Part shown: piece by piece, positions 12,550-26,300 of the stretch
Layout of the letters: each line of letters begins with the position of its first letter
Position numbering within the stretch: position 1 is the stretch's first letter
Assembly (NCBI RefSeq): GCF_001039355.2
Contig: NW_019775416.1
Location: forward strand, 32,862-89,788
Source: Lingula anatina
Lineage: Eukaryota; Brachiopoda; Lingulata; Lingulida; Lingulidae
Direction: 5' to 3'
Length of the DNA stretch: 56,927 bases
Made by a program: the position numbers and the translations under genes
The notes under the pieces: generated by a model
The model's input: only the letters and a program-made list of their open reading frames with translations
What the model was told of the DNA's origin: nothing
The model's database searches: none

Positions 12550-13842
12550 TCCGACTAGCCCTAATCTGTACTAATAATAAGGAAACCCGAACTTCTTTTC
12601 CTAGGACAACCTTTCCTGTCACACCGGAGTGATGATCAAACAACTGGCATGACCGTAGTAGATGAGGTGTCGCTGAAAGAAAACTGGTTCTTTTTTCAAA
12701 GGTAACTTACACTAAAAGTTTTTTTTTATTGAACTTAGGTAATGTTAATTACAGTATACAATACTTCTTTTTTACCCCACGCTTCTTTCTCTCTCTCACA
12801 CACACACAAACACACATAACTACTACTGATGGCTCGTCTATACTCTTAGACTACGGGATTTTATTTTGGACCATCCCTTTAGACCTCAGGATTTTGTCAT
12901 CACACTGAAGTGAAGTAATTGTTTTCTTTTGGAAAGACTTATTGGTTGTATGTATGGTTGTATGTTGGTTTTTCCTAGAAGAACAGCTGACTACTCCAAA
13001 GTTGGAATATCATTTGACCGATTTGCCGCTTTCACGACCTATCTCACGTGTCTATTATCACCCTCACACTGATGTTCTGATATCTATGAAGTCGTTATAC
13101 AGTGTATTACGGAGTTACGACGTGTAGGTGTGGTGAATAATTAAAGAAATACACAGGGGGGGGATCTGACAAATGATCACGTCACGGGGTAAAGTGGACG
13201 ATTACAGCGTCTACCAAAGCCCTATTCCATGATGACGTCTGATTGTTAACTCACGTAATATTGAATGGTAAAATATCAGTCTTTTTTCATGTTATTGACA
13301 GAAAACCGGTATACGGAACCGTTAATGTGGTGTCGATGTAATTATAAACGATATTCCTTTTTAATCAGTGTATTTGCAGTCAATTTGTTGTACACGAAAA
13401 GCAGTCGTTGACAACATTTGCGGCATGCGGTACATGGCTTTACTGCGTACAAACCTTTTTATAAAATCAAAGATTTATCACATCGGAAGAGAAGCTAAGA
13501 CTTGCGTAAGCTTTGAGATTAAAAAAATACCATTAAATATTCAGGTAGCGTAGTTCAAGAGACAGTGCAGCGGAGTTTTCCTAATAAAAAGAAAATCAGA
13601 AATTCTTTATAATGTTTTTATTGACTGTCTCCTATCCCTTTGTATAAACAAGATTGGAACATCATTTTGATAGACATTCCACATACGTTCAAGAAAAGCT
13701 GTTTCACTGTTGTTAGCGTCACATTTCCACGTGTACATGTCAATGCTCAGGGATTGTAAGTGGCAGTTAACTTAACGGTGACATACAGGTGTCACAGGAA
13801 TGGAAGTCCTAGGAATGGAAGTCCAGGTCTCATATGATTACT

Positions 13843-14020
13843 CAGGCCCATAGCCAGCAATTTCAAAAGGCGGGTTCTTTTTCTGAAAAAGTGGACCTTT
13901 TTCTATAAAAACTTCATGTACCTAGGTCAAATTTTACCCAGAGTGGACCTTTTTCCAGCAAAAGGGGCAGTTCTTTCGAACCCCCCGAACCCCCCCCCCC
14001 CCCCCCGGCTACAGGTTAGG
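13843..14020. mobile_element. CAGGCCC-family MITE, decayed right end
   Basis: It starts CAGGCCCATAGCCAGCAATT, the same end as the intact 168-bp element at 50279-50446. The interior matches too: two copies of AGTGGACCTTTTT, then a C-run. The right end (GGCTACAGGTTAG) is mutated relative to the expected GGCTACGGGCCTG, and no clear target duplication remains. Confidence 0.75.
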
Positions 14021-14030
14021 TTTTATCTGA

Positions 14031-14126
14031 ATATTGGTGTTTGTATATGGGACCAATGTCACCTGTACAGAGTAATGGGGAACGGATGACGGTTCCTAGA
14101 GGACTTCCATTTATTCCTGTTACTCC
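14031..14126 (+). repeat. Partner arm of the coding-like inverted repeat
   Basis: Homologous, in opposite orientation, to 12461-12549. The shared frame keeps WD-CHLY-VM-NG and then hits a stop codon (TGA) here, so this copy is not a functional exon in that frame. The MITE at 13843-14020 sits directly beside it. A GGAATGGAAGTCC repeat lies at 13798-13825 on the other side of the MITE. Confidence 0.45.
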
Positions 14127-15889
14127 GGCACAGGTACGTGTATCAGTGAATACGGTGTTTTTATTTCAACTGTATTATTACAAACCTCTCTCAATTGTCG
14201 AGTTAAATCGCGTCCAAAATGCTGTCAGATTCACTAAGTGTCTTCCATTACCACATTAATGATTTACGATCAAACTTTAAAACTGAAAGAAATATGGCCA
14301 AGAGACCGACTTGTCGTTTACTCATGTAAATCTTAGAATATGAAGCACAATTTTCACCGATAAAAACAGCTAATAATCCGATTTTTTCATTGTCCATTAT
14401 TTCACATCCCAAGGTACCATTTTTCTTCAATAACGGGATTTTTAGGAACTCGGGTGAAGGAAAACTAGGCAAGAAAACCTGTTGACCTACTCAGCATTGT
14501 GGGTTTATAGCGCCTTTGAAAGTCGGTTTTTAATTTGGGTGAGGTGAGACTCCCTACGCGAGCTCTTATTTCATTCATTCTTATTTCATTCTGTGACACT
14601 GTTTTAAACAGACATTGTTGTAGACAAAAGATGCTAATCTACTTTGCCTTGAGTGGACAAGTAGTCCAACCGTTTCACCTTGCAGCAATTAAATTACACA
14701 GCAGACGCCGTCGCTAAGGGAACAATTTTCAATATTTGAACTTCTGTCGGCTAGTCCTCTTTTTACATGTATCATGGCTTGTCAGTTTCGTTATTTGCAT
14801 TGGGAAATATTCAGACATTCCATGGTGATAGCGACATAGCATATCAAATGAACGTTGAACTCTGTCTCCACCCTGAATTAAATGGAGTTCTTAATCTAGT
14901 GTACAAAGTTAAGAGTCAAATGTACACTGAGCTGATTATCTTGCAGTTGTCTAGAGGTCGTGTCTGAATCTCATTGTGGCTTACTAAAAGCATTAAAGTA
15001 GACTTTTTTGAAGACTCATCAATCTACACTTCATATACCGAAGGGAAAAGGTTTGCTATGACAATATATTCATAATGGTATGACTTACTTTATTACCAAT
15101 TATGACTTCCAATTGCTAGGTCTATATATCCGTAGTTTGGCAAACTATTTTTTTCATTTATTTCATTCATTAAACATTTATTTCACGAATGAATTTGATA
15201 GATAACGGAGTATTGCAAAGCTTAATGTTTATGATTTCATCAATCGCAAATTAATAAATAAAGTGATTTAACTGAATAGTGAAAGACGAAAAATCGTTTG
15301 AGACACCATCTCGTAGATGTTACTATAGCAGCAGTAATAAATGAGGCAAATGTTTCAGTATTTCGGCACAAATAGTGTTCAAAACCACTCGCCGATATAC
15401 ACCCAGTGAGGAAACCTACCTGCACGTGTGTCTTAAAAATGAAATTACAAAAAATGTCTTCATCCGTAATCAAATCAGTTACCGAACTTAAACCTAATTA
15501 AACCTGCGCTGACTGACTTGGGTGGCGATACAACATACAGCTATTTTTTGCAGCAAAAAGGAGTTCTCGGTAAAGTACAAAACAACTTCTGAACTTCAAA
15601 CTTGAATTCTTGTATCATGACGATGATTATAATTAAATGTTGACAAATTCCAGGAACTCCCATTCGCTTAATGGAATCACAGGCACATTTCATTACGTTT
15701 GATGTTTATTCTATAGTCTACGGGAAATAGTGTAGAAACAATTAAAAGGGATATGCACGCCATCGGCATTGTGAGGTGTAATTTTTAAAGTAGTCACAAA
15801 AGAAAGGTTTTAATGAAGACATTATATACGTCCGATGAGTGAAGAAACAAGATTATCTTACCATAACTCCCCTCTCTCTCTCTCTCTCT

Positions 15890-15923
<34 letters not shown>

Positions 15924-17038
15924 ACATTTCGTAATCCCAGCAGAAGATAGGAAGAAAGGAAGCTACAACATTTCATGCAATGCAATGGAAACCTGCATGA
16001 CTAACACAAGCAAGTGATTTGGTACTGATATGGGCAGCTGCTATGGGCTTGTTGAGATGAGTTACTGTATTCTGAAACCTTTGTGTGTGCTTTGGAAGAT
16101 CAAATGGCACGGCTTAGTTTACATAAATATGGAGACTTTATGGCGGTTTGGGAAAGGGAAAGCCGACTTGGACTCTTTCCTGTGTAACACACTGCTCCGT
16201 AGTTTGCATTTTGAATGAATGTCGCCGATGCAAATGTACTGCCTTTCAATGTTGATGGAGTTTAGCAAAGGTGTTTATATCTATCTATAGATCGTTTTGA
16301 AGTGGCCCTGATTATACTATAATATTAATAGTTAATATGTGTATTCTACAATATCAATACCCAAAGGTGGAGAATTTACATTCAAACCGTAAAAATACAA
16401 AGAAATGTTAAAGGAATATGAAAGTTAATTAAAATTATTATTTATTAAAATGCATTAGCATTGTACGTGAAATTCCTGGGTTTCCAGTTGTGACAAACAA
16501 ATACGTGCAACAGTTGGCAAAATCGTTCATGAATACAGCCGCAGATGGTCACGAAGTCTTAACAAGAGAGTGAGCAATCCCAGCTCAACAGCGAGGATAT
16601 TTGTCACCTACGCGTGCAAGACAATCCAATATCAAATCTGAATGTTTTTAACGTGTTTGTTGTTATGATTTACTCACCTCCTAAGTGAGCCAGTGGCGAT
16701 CCATGACGTCTTTGGTGACAAATACAAACAAGTTATTTTTAATCAACTGAGACGCTATGCCCGCAGAGACAAAGATTGCATCAACAACCACTTCTAGAAA
16801 GCTGAGCGTGAAGGGAGAGCCCGAGCTATAGAAAAGGGCATACCATTGCGTAATTAAGTGGTTTTCTGTCTATATATACCTAGGACGACAGCGGTTATTG
16901 AATAAAACTTGCCGCAAAAACACTGATTGAATAAATAGGACCTTTCTGTGGGACGATATGCATTACGCATTATAATGGGAGATATTTACTTCAGCCATGA
17001 GACACCCTTGTGACGTGCCATACTGCTTTGAACGCCCA
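14127..17038. other. Non-coding stretch with CT microsatellite
   Basis: No supported gene. A (CT)n run interrupted by GG occupies about 15868-15919. The rest is AT-rich with short chance frames. Confidence 0.45.
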
Positions 17039-17042
17039 TTAA

Positions 17043-17625
17043 AGCCTAGACCCAATTCCCACAGATTTTAGATCGATCTATCCCTGTGGGGAGTCTCACT
17101 AGATTACTGTCAGCTTAGCCGGCTTAAGCGTCTGTCCTGCCTACTAAAAGCTGCAAGGGGGTAGTTAACTGTCGTGCGCGCTCGGCGGACTGCAATTTAG
17201 CGTGAACCCCCAGGGAGTTAGGTCGATCCGTATGGATCGATCTAAATCTGTGGGAATGCACTCCTAGATTACATTTGCCATGGGCGCCGTGCGATGAAAT
17301 CGTATACGATTATCAGTACAATTTTTTTGACATCGTAAGGGACTACGGGCTACGCCGAGTATGTCTACATTATATACGGTCGCCGTTCCATTTCTCTAAC
17401 ATGACCTTGTGGACAGGTCGTGAAAGATCGGTTTGTCGGTTGAAAAGTGATCATATACGGAGCCGTATCAGCCACTGTGCAATTGACGTACAGTGTCCTC
17501 GCGGCACTACTGCTATTTGAAACGCACGGCCACCGTCTACCTCCACTCAAAACGCCGTGCGGAAAAGAAATTACGGACACTATACGTGCACCGTACGAGC
17601 AGCGCATTTCAAATGTAATCTAGGC
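17043..17625. mobile_element. TTAA-flanked element containing a nested MITE
   Basis: The right end reads CAAATGTAATCTAGGC followed by TTAA (17626-17629). The matching left arm is split: AGCCTAGA follows TTAA at 17039-17042, and CCTAGATTACATTTG resumes at 17263. With the inner insertion (17051-17262) removed, the arms pair well. TTAA duplications are typical of piggyBac- and Kolobok-type elements. The interior (17278-17607) is unusually rich in CG and in short palindromes but encodes no recognisable protein. Confidence 0.65.
17051..17262. mobile_element. ATTCCCAC-family MITE nested in the TTAA element
   Basis: The core runs from ATTCCCACAGATTTTAGATC to the inverted GATCTAAATCTGTGGGAAT and matches 2341-2543 throughout. 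CCTAGA stands on both sides (17045-17050 and 17263-17268), consistent with duplication of the host element's end on insertion. The exact edges are uncertain by a few bases, because the CCCA and GCACT beside the terminal repeats do not match each other. No coding capacity. Confidence 0.7.
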
Positions 17626-17629
17626 TTAA

Positions 17630-19854
17630 GAATTCCCGCTGTACAAATTAAATGTTTTATTCATAAATTAGCTGATATATCCGTCGTCAAACTGTAAATA
17701 TTTCAATCTTCTTTACAAATTACTAGTAATAACTCATTAGTATAGACAATGATTTCGTAATTACACTGATTGAAGAAAGCAGTCCATTTGCAACAGATGG
17801 CCATTGAGGCAGAGTGGCACCGGAACCGGACAGTCATTTTTCACTGTGAATAAAAAGGGCAATTATTAGCACCAATTCGAATGTATTTTGAATGGTTTGG
17901 GAAGAATCTGTTATATTTATGCCTGTTTATATAAACACTTTGTTATGTGTATCAGTTGCGAAGGTGTTTACTTCTCGTATTCAATAACGAACCAAGCTTG
18001 GTTACGCAGGCGTTAAATGTGAGGTTCCAGGAATCGACCTGTGATAATACGAGTACTTGAATGCTAATTATTATTTACTGTTATTTAACCTCTTAAGATG
18101 ACTTGTTTACGTGGTGAAAAATAAAACAGTTCTAGATATGTCGGCATCAGTTTGGTTTTCGAAACGCTTGACAGTAATTGCGCCAATTTAAACTTTTTAA
18201 AACTCGACATATTTACAACCAAGCCACAAATCCTCCCAACATGTATAAAACTTTTTATTTTGAACCGATTTGTATTTGTTTAAGAAGGCGACATCTTGCA
18301 ATTACTGGGAGCAGAAGAGCAGAATAAAAAATAGAAGTGATACCGGACATAAATAGGTATAGAATTTGTTGCAATGTTATATTAATGCCTTACACAATTG
18401 AATTCTACTCTTCTTCCCATGCGGCAATGCTAATTTCCTTGCAGTCGCCTGACTAAAATAGAATAAGGAATATCTAATTACCACCTTTGATTTCATTAAC
18501 CAACGGAGAGAAAGAAGACAATAACATCAGTGGCAGGTGAGACGAAAATCGTCTACTGGTATCTAGCCAAGACAACATGGGACACTTCCACAAACTTAAT
18601 AAACCCCAGAAAATCGGTCTTACGTTAAACCCCAAAACTGGTCTACTTCCTGCCAAGCTTAACTGATTAATTCTTCTGAAACGTTAGCATTGTCTTCAAA
18701 AGTAGTGCTATGTTTCATTTAGTTGAACCACTACTGTGACTTAGGCAAAGTAGACTAAACGTTTGGACTAAAGGTTTAGACGGTATTGTCGGGCTAAAGT
18801 TCCATTGTGGATATAGGTCCCCGACGGAAGGAAGCTTGATACAGGCAAATGTCAAGTATAGGAAGTGGTAATTCTTGACAAAGTCTTCTTGATTAAACTT
18901 TCACTTTTCGCTATTCGACAGATCGTATCCCAAACATCTGCAGATTCAAAATTACAGCAAAACTCAGTTGCTATGACACATTATTACCATAAAACTGTCT
19001 TTGACAATTCTTATTTGGAACTTAAAATGTTACAAACCGTGACTACGACTTCAGTATCCCCCCCCCCCTGCTGACGGAGGAAGGAGTCTGCTGAAACGTC
19101 CAACAGGTGTCACCAGACGACCATATTACTTTTAAAAAAAGGCAAACAAATACTCGGTAGGCTTCATGTAGAAAGAAACCCTGAATATTTCAACACAAGT
19201 CACCCGAGTAAACCCGAGGTAAAACCGTTGAGAAAACGCCAAGGAAACTTTTAACGAATTCTTTAAACGCTGTTCCTGACGTTGCACGACATTTTCAATG
19301 CAACTTTTTATTTTTAAAGTTCAACTAAAACTATATGTCTTTACAGTTTTATTTCTGTGAAGTTGTTAACCTTTATCTCTTTTGTGTATGGGGATCTGTT
19401 GACTCGCGACATTTATTGTATTGTGGACTTCAGGATTTAGTACGACAGCGACGACTTTGCGTGTGCGGGTCATGTTTTGCGGACAGCAGTAATTATTTTG
19501 CGTATTGCAGCCTTGTTTGCGTACACCGTGTTTTGTGCGTACATAGTTCTCACATTGCGTACGACATGTACGTTTTTCACATGAACAGAGCAAATATTGA
19601 CAAAGTGTTAATGTTCCTAGTATGAAACTTACTTAGTCAATTTAATGACAACACGGAGTCGTAACCAATACGACATTTATGACATTTTTCCAATAGTAAG
19701 GGTATTATTGATGACACGGAAGCAAACATATTACCATTAAGGATATACGTTACGTTATAGCAAAGGATGATACTAATTGGTCTTAAAAATTAAATGATCT
19801 GAAACAAATTGGTTACTGAAGATAGATTATCATCGTAGATTATACATATCCTGG
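17630..19854. other. Non-coding stretch, no gene seen
   Basis: Only short frames. A C-run lies near 19060. The 96-codon frame at 19335-19625 is rich in Cys, Tyr and Val but has no recognisable domain and is opposed by a similar-length frame on the other strand. Confidence 0.45.
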
Positions 19855-21122
19855 GCCCGGTTGCACCAACCGGTCGTAAATGAGGCGTAGCAGTTGCGCC
19901 GGCGTAAACCGGGCGCAAAATGCTACGCCCGAGAAAAGCCAGTTGTACCAAACTGGAATAGTGTTTACGTCGGTCTTAACTTTGTCGTAAATTTACGCCT
20001 GCTAGCTAGGTGGAGTAAGTCGGTCGTAGCTCGTTTTGCACTATGGCTAGGCTGGCACAGAGAGAGTTTGATGACAATTATCGTAGTTAACGTAGATTAT
20101 GTGGGTTGTTATTTGTTTGTTTCTTACACAAAACTTCCGTCTGCATAGCCTGGTTAAAAAAACAACAACTAATTATATATATATATATAAATAAGTGATT
20201 ATTAAATACATTATGTGTGTAGCCATGTACATGTATATATGCATGTGTTCAAATTAAATCTTACCACTCATGTCGACATGCCTTGGCTCTCAGCAGTACG
20301 GTTTCTTTAATTCTTTTCACAATTTTTGACAAACCATAACTAACCATATTCATTTTTTAATCACATTTTATATCATTCACATTTTACTGTATATAAACAT
20401 AGAGACGAAAGCTTAAAATATCAACATTTTAAGGCTCATATAATATGTATTAGGTCTCTTGTTTTTCTCAATCTCCAAGATGTAAGATTAATTGAATTAA
20501 ATGATACCTCACGGTGTAATCATAGATAAAAAGGTCATGAAATTGTTGGCACTGTTGTAAAATTATAAAAAGAAAGCAATGCTGGCTTTTTTGCATTATT
20601 TTCAGACTCAATAGTTTCGATAACAAATGTGAAGGTGTTCAAATCCATTAATAGAAATACGTACTGCCTCCAACGCGTTTTTCTCATTTACAACAGCATA
20701 CTATAATATAGCATACATAACACACTATAATAATGTTTTGATTCGGAATATATTTACGATTTTATTGCTATATATCCAATGCAACAGCAAAGTTAACGTA
20801 TTTTAACGTTCTTATTTCTAAATCAAAATGGAATAATTTAGCTCATGAATTTCTCCGTCACTGAAATGCTCCTTTTGTGTTTATTTATGTTACATTCCAT
20901 TGTGACTGCAGCTGAGAACTCCTCATTTGCCCAATTATACCATCCACGTATTGTTGGCCAGTGACGCAACGGAGCGTTACTTGGGCGTAGTTACGACGAT
21001 CAGTTTTTGTCTTGGTGCAACGGGCGTAAGCAGGGAGTGTAAACCTGGCGCACGGACGCCAGGCGTTGCGGTTTACGACAGTCGTAGCCGAGTAAATTTA
21101 CGCCCTGTTGGTGCAACCGGGC
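19855..21122. mobile_element. 1,268-bp element with GCCCGGTTGCACCAA ends
   Basis: The left end GCCCGGTTGCACCAACCGG and the right end, its inverse (TTGGTGCAACCGGGC), delimit the element. Just inside both ends are further GTAAATTTACGCC-like and CGTAAACC motifs in inverted arrangement, giving subterminal repeats over roughly 250 bp. Ends of this kind are common on PIF/Harbinger or ISL2EU-type DNA transposons (inference from memory of terminal motifs). No transposase is present; the only frames are 84 and 93 codons. A target duplication is not clear. Confidence 0.6.
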
Positions 21123-23179
21123 GCTGGTGTTATGTGCAACTAAGGATGGAGATGTTCGATGGAGCGATGTTGTGTCAACGGTTCACACTTTTTCTGTCCT
21201 CCTTTTAAAACCAATTCACGGTTCACGCAGATATCACAAACTCGTATAAAGTTTACTGATAAAGTTTGATTTAACACAGTTCAAATTATCAAATCAATTG
21301 AGAGAATAGTTTTATAAAATGGATCTATTCCATTACTTTAGCAAAAAGCCACGTGCTTTGAGTTTGTTTATTTATCTAACACCAAAATAAAGAACAAAAA
21401 CGTCTTGACCCTTCTTAAGCTAAAGAAAAGAGATATAAAAAGCCTGAAAAGCTAGTAGTGGCGCGGATTAAGGTATTGGTTTTTACCATGCACTACGCCA
21501 CATATGGCTAATACCACATTTTAGCACAGATATTAAACCTCTTAACCCATGAGGTCCATTGTATGGTTTCACTTCAACGTATGTTTCAAGCTTATACCGA
21601 CAGACAATAGATAACGTAGAAATTAAAAGAACTGTAGGTGACAGCAGCCGTTTTGTTTCAATCATGACAGATAGCAGTCATGGGGATTCGAAGACAGTTC
21701 AAGGACGCGATTTGGTGCGTACTTTTGGATTGACGCTGACTTTTTGGCTTTTAAACAGTGTTCTTCTTGAAATCGTTGAGACAAATATCCAGAGAGGGTA
21801 CCCATTGCTATATGTTATGATAGCGTTAAAGGTGCCATTTTAAAAAATATCGAAAATATGAGATTACACATTTCCTTTCAAACTGCACGTGTAGACTTAG
21901 AGGTCCTAATAAGTCAATTTCGCGCGTTATGAATAATTAAGACCTTAACAATGCCAAGACATTTGCCGCTCCAACCACGCCCCTGCAATTGAACCCAAGA
22001 TTAATTGATAGATAATCCAACAAATTGTTCAATTGCATGTTGAGAACTTTGATTATTAATGATCGTTTGGACACGGTGGTACATAAAGACGTGTGCAACA
22101 CCACGTGGGCGACCTAAGTACCTAATTACAGACGCCTTTGATTTTTTTGATAACATAATTACAATCATTCTGCAACGTTACACGAATCTTTAAAGGAATA
22201 TTAAGTTACCCGATCTGTAATTATACCAAGCACTATCAAATAACACGTAAATCCAAAGATGTGGATTGATAAATTGTTTTCAATCTTAATCAAAATTATT
22301 TCGATTCGGTGACATAAAGATAATGTAATCGAAATGAAATCATTTTTCTGTCCTCTCTCTCTGTCAACACTGATATAATGAAAAGACGCCACATCGTATA
22401 TCTTTCAAAGAAATCAAATTAGTCTAATGACTCCCTGACCTGTTATAGTGATTAAATATTAACTTAGTCAGATGAGACGGGACAAATATATTAAGATTAA
22501 GCTCTCTTATTGACACTTGTTATTAGGAGAGATGACCCAACAAAAACATTAGTCTACAATATGAGCAACAGGGACCACATAATACATCATCTACTGCCTG
22601 GGACAAATACAATTATGTCATATATCACTCTGCCTGGATAAAAAATATACCGTGTCAAAATTGAAAGCTATCAGATCTGCCAAGACATTCCTACCTTGGG
22701 CACTGACTACTCATAAAAATTATCTAAATTTTAGTTTAATTCTGTTTAAAGTTAATCTTAATTTTCATGTATGTTTAAATACCCTCATAGTACGAAATGT
22801 TTTGTTTCATCTTCACACTTTTAATTAACAATTTTATTAACCTTATTCTCATTTATTGAATTTTACTTTATATCTTATTATACAATTCATCTATTTAAGT
22901 TGCAAATTAATAATATTATTATCATTATTATTATTATTATTATCATTATTATTATTTAGTAGCATCATGTTCACGCAGGAAGTATGTGGTATGTTCGAAC
23001 ACATAAGAGAATAGCAATGCAAACTCATCCAAACCGGTTACATGTTATTAAAGAATATTATGTTATTATTCGCATGTATTGTGATGTTCATTTTGAGACT
23101 GTCTCGACGGTATTTACAATAATAGCATAAACCAATGCCTGTTGACACTTCTCTCATGTTAGCATATGTTTGAACCTAC
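21123..23179. other. Non-coding stretch with ATT microsatellite
   Basis: No supported gene. (ATT)n-type repeat at about 22910-22957. The part 21930-22180 is dense in TAAT cores, CTTTGAT (TCF-like) and a CACGTG E-box and could be an enhancer, but that is only a motif impression. Confidence 0.4.
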
Positions 23180-23358
23180 CCTGGCTATTAGACTGAATGA
23201 CACGCTGCCTCTTGGTTCCAACACATTCGTATAATCACCAGCTTTTCTGATTTCTACTCAACGCCAGGTGGCGTGTTAATCTGTTAAACCGATTGCACTC
23301 AGCAAGAGTCCCCACAGAGTTGGATCGATCTACATAGACCGATGGTGTCAGTGGGAAT
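23180..23358 (-). mobile_element. ATTCCCACTGACACC-family MITE, partial
   Basis: Read on the - strand it starts ATTCCCACTGACACCATCGG and runs through GTAGATCGAT, CTGTGGGGACTC and TGAGTGCAATC. It follows the element at 38889-39112 closely up to about the middle and beyond. The far end is not recognisable, so the copy is truncated. The GATCGAT-containing arm links this family to the 2341 and 17051 elements. Confidence 0.65.
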
Positions 23359-26300
23359 GGAGCAATATACTTAATGGTGAAGCAGGGGTTGGGGGTGGGC
23401 GGCACATGTCATGTCTCCCATAGCTTCTAATATACACGAATTCTCTTGTCCCTCCTAAGGAACACGGTATAACAAGCTAAACGAGACAAAATCGAGGTAT
23501 TTTCCAACCCTATGCAAGTGAAAATTCCCTCGTCTACTCCTTTGTTTTGGTGTAGCTTCTCTGGGTTTTTATCTTATCATTTTGAGTTATCTCTCCAACG
23601 CTAAAGCCCAGCAGTATTACAAGAATCTGAACTATTTGCCAGAGAAAACAAAGGTATAATGTTTAAAGTCTTCATTACGCATTCATAGTGGACTACTGAA
23701 CGTCGTGATCCCAGAAACTGACTCGATTTTTAATCACACTGAAAGCTCTAAACGTATTTAAAGAGTTGGATCTGAATATGGGCATTGACATGGATCAAGC
23801 AATCACTTGTCGCACTGCACTTTTCATTACAGTTATCATTCTTGACCTCTCGTCGGTACCAATAATTCACAATAGACTCTGATGGCTATATTTTCACGCA
23901 GGATACTTTCCTGAAATGGCAAGGGATAATCAGCCAATCGGCTGAAAGTACGTCATCGTCGTTAATTACATGGAGCTTGTTCTGGATGGGACGCGTTTCA
24001 CAAAAGCTATTGTCCGTTATTTGGTCTAAACTTGCCCGCTTTGACACAAGGACAAGGCCAATTTACTTGAAATACCGGCCCTGTTTAGTAACATGTCATG
24101 GCTAATTTTTCAGGTCAATACCTACTTACAGCGTTTAAAAGAATTTCTATGGTTTTTCCTGCCCTAAAGTAGACCAAAGTTTGGGTCGAAAGTTTACATT
24201 AAATTTAAGAATATAGCTTTGTGAAGATTCTACAGGTACTTATATTTGTCTGCAGCCAATATTTCGTCTATAAGTATATAAAACAAATATAAGTAGCTAT
24301 AGACAAAATAACCTTCACAAGTTTATTACAATAACATAGCTAAAGAAACTGTTCTACAAGAATATAGCTGTTTAACGAAACCAACACAGTGATTGGGGGG
24401 GGGGGGGGGGGGGGGGTTAAAATTTGTATGACAACCGTTTTACACCTGTTAATATGGTCGTAAAAACCTTGATCCTCTAGCGAGTAACAATGACAATAAA
24501 TTAAATGGTATCGTATCAACACTAGAGGTTGGAACTGTCCCTCCCTTCCACCTAAACTGGCTTCAGCTCAAGATATGTCCTTCAAACACCAACTCAAGTC
24601 TTCACGTTATTTGTTACAAATAATCAGGTGAGTAATTTGGACCGTTTTACTCAGATACAGACTACGCCACGTGACAGGTTGTCAATAAAAGTGCACTTTC
24701 TAGACATCGTGTGAAGGTGGTAAAAAGTAAATCAGGTGAAATGTAAAGAAACGTAACGTGTTTTTACCCATGAGGCATAACTTGTGAAATGCTTGGCGCA
24801 ATTAGATCTTCGGTAAAAGCAGAAGTATTCATTTTTTTTGGGCAAAACCTTTGGAAAACCAATCTAATAAGGTCGCATTTTAATGGTACATACAATACCT
24901 AAATTGCATCAATGAATGTGTCCTGCGCAGGACCTCTTCCATTTGCAAAACTTGGAGCAAACAAAAAGCATCATTGCCAAAAACAGCACAGAATAAAATC
25001 TTTTGACTTTGGTTCTGATGAAAGACTTAAGAGTTGCGTTAAAACGCTCACTGCCTACCTAATTTATAGTCGTCCTATTCCCCTTTGTCAACCACTCGTC
25101 GATGCTGCCGCACTTCTAGAAGTTCACCAGATTCCAAATGTCCTTCTTTCCAGCCTGAATCCGATTAAAAAACTCCTTACTAAATGTCCCAAATCGCTCT
25201 TTTATAGTTGTAAGCACTTGGCAGCTCCCCCTGTGACGGTGATGAAAGTTTGTTCTGTGCCAATAAAAAAAGCGTGACTTGAAACGTTTTCACCTTGCTA
25301 ATTGTCCTCTGGGGACACCAGTCTGAGAAACAGTTATCAGTGATCAAGTTCCCTGAAAATGATTGCTACTTGGAATACTTGGACACCTTTTATACTAGCG
25401 TGACGTCATCATGGTTAGATTGATGTGATCGCAGTAAGTAAGAGACACGAGATATGAGAGGGGGAACTGCCAGCAAATGGCGGCCTCGCACGCAGCCTGC
25501 TTATTGTGATCCAGTTGGAGGGCAGAGGTATGGGGATCGGGGCCTGGACACGCATACAGAATATCAGATCAATTAAGAGAACGGGTAAACACACGTGAAT
25601 TCCACATGAAGGGGTCTGAAAAGAAATGTCATTCTCTTAAAGGGAGAATTGGTCACAGTTACAAAGTTGGTAAAGAAGTGGTTTCAAAAGGATGTCCCAA
25701 AACTTATATTCTTATCTGTTCTATCCATAAGTGCTGGGCATGATACAAGCGGATGTCCCAGAAATATGTCTTACTGTCATATCGGTTGTTCTGGCAATGA
25801 TTTAACACTACTGAGGTAATGTCCTAGAATTATGCTTGGCCTTTTAAATAATCCTAAGAGAGGCACCTATTAGGCGTGGGGGTGGGGGCGGGTGAGTAAA
25901 CACCACTCCTTGTGGTACCTTGGACCTATCTGGTTTTCGCCCACATCACGAAACGTAACATATACCAGTACAAAGTAAATGTTACTTCATCGGAAACTAA
26001 ACTCTGAAGGAAAGCAAAGGTGGCAGCGACGATGTACAAACCAGTAACAAGCACTGTTGTCATTGTCTGCTACCGATAGTAGGCAAGATAAATTACATCT
26101 TTTTATTTGATCTTGTGAAATTTTTTACTCATGAACATTTCTCCCGACCCTTGAGTCAAAACTCAAGTTAGTGAAAGACAAACCAAGAGACAGCCCAGTG
26201 CAGAGGCAGCAGACATCGTAAATAATTCAGTGATTATAGAGTGTCACTAAACAAGACCAATGTGTCACGTAAACTCATTAAGAAGGCGACCAGCGTCTCA

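Noticed and set aside
15794-15985. Frame encoding a run of alternating Arg and Glu
   Set aside because: A direct product of the CT microsatellite.
24912-25277. 121-codon frame on the + strand
   Set aside because: No domain, signal or similarity recognised, and no neighbouring exon. Left as chance.
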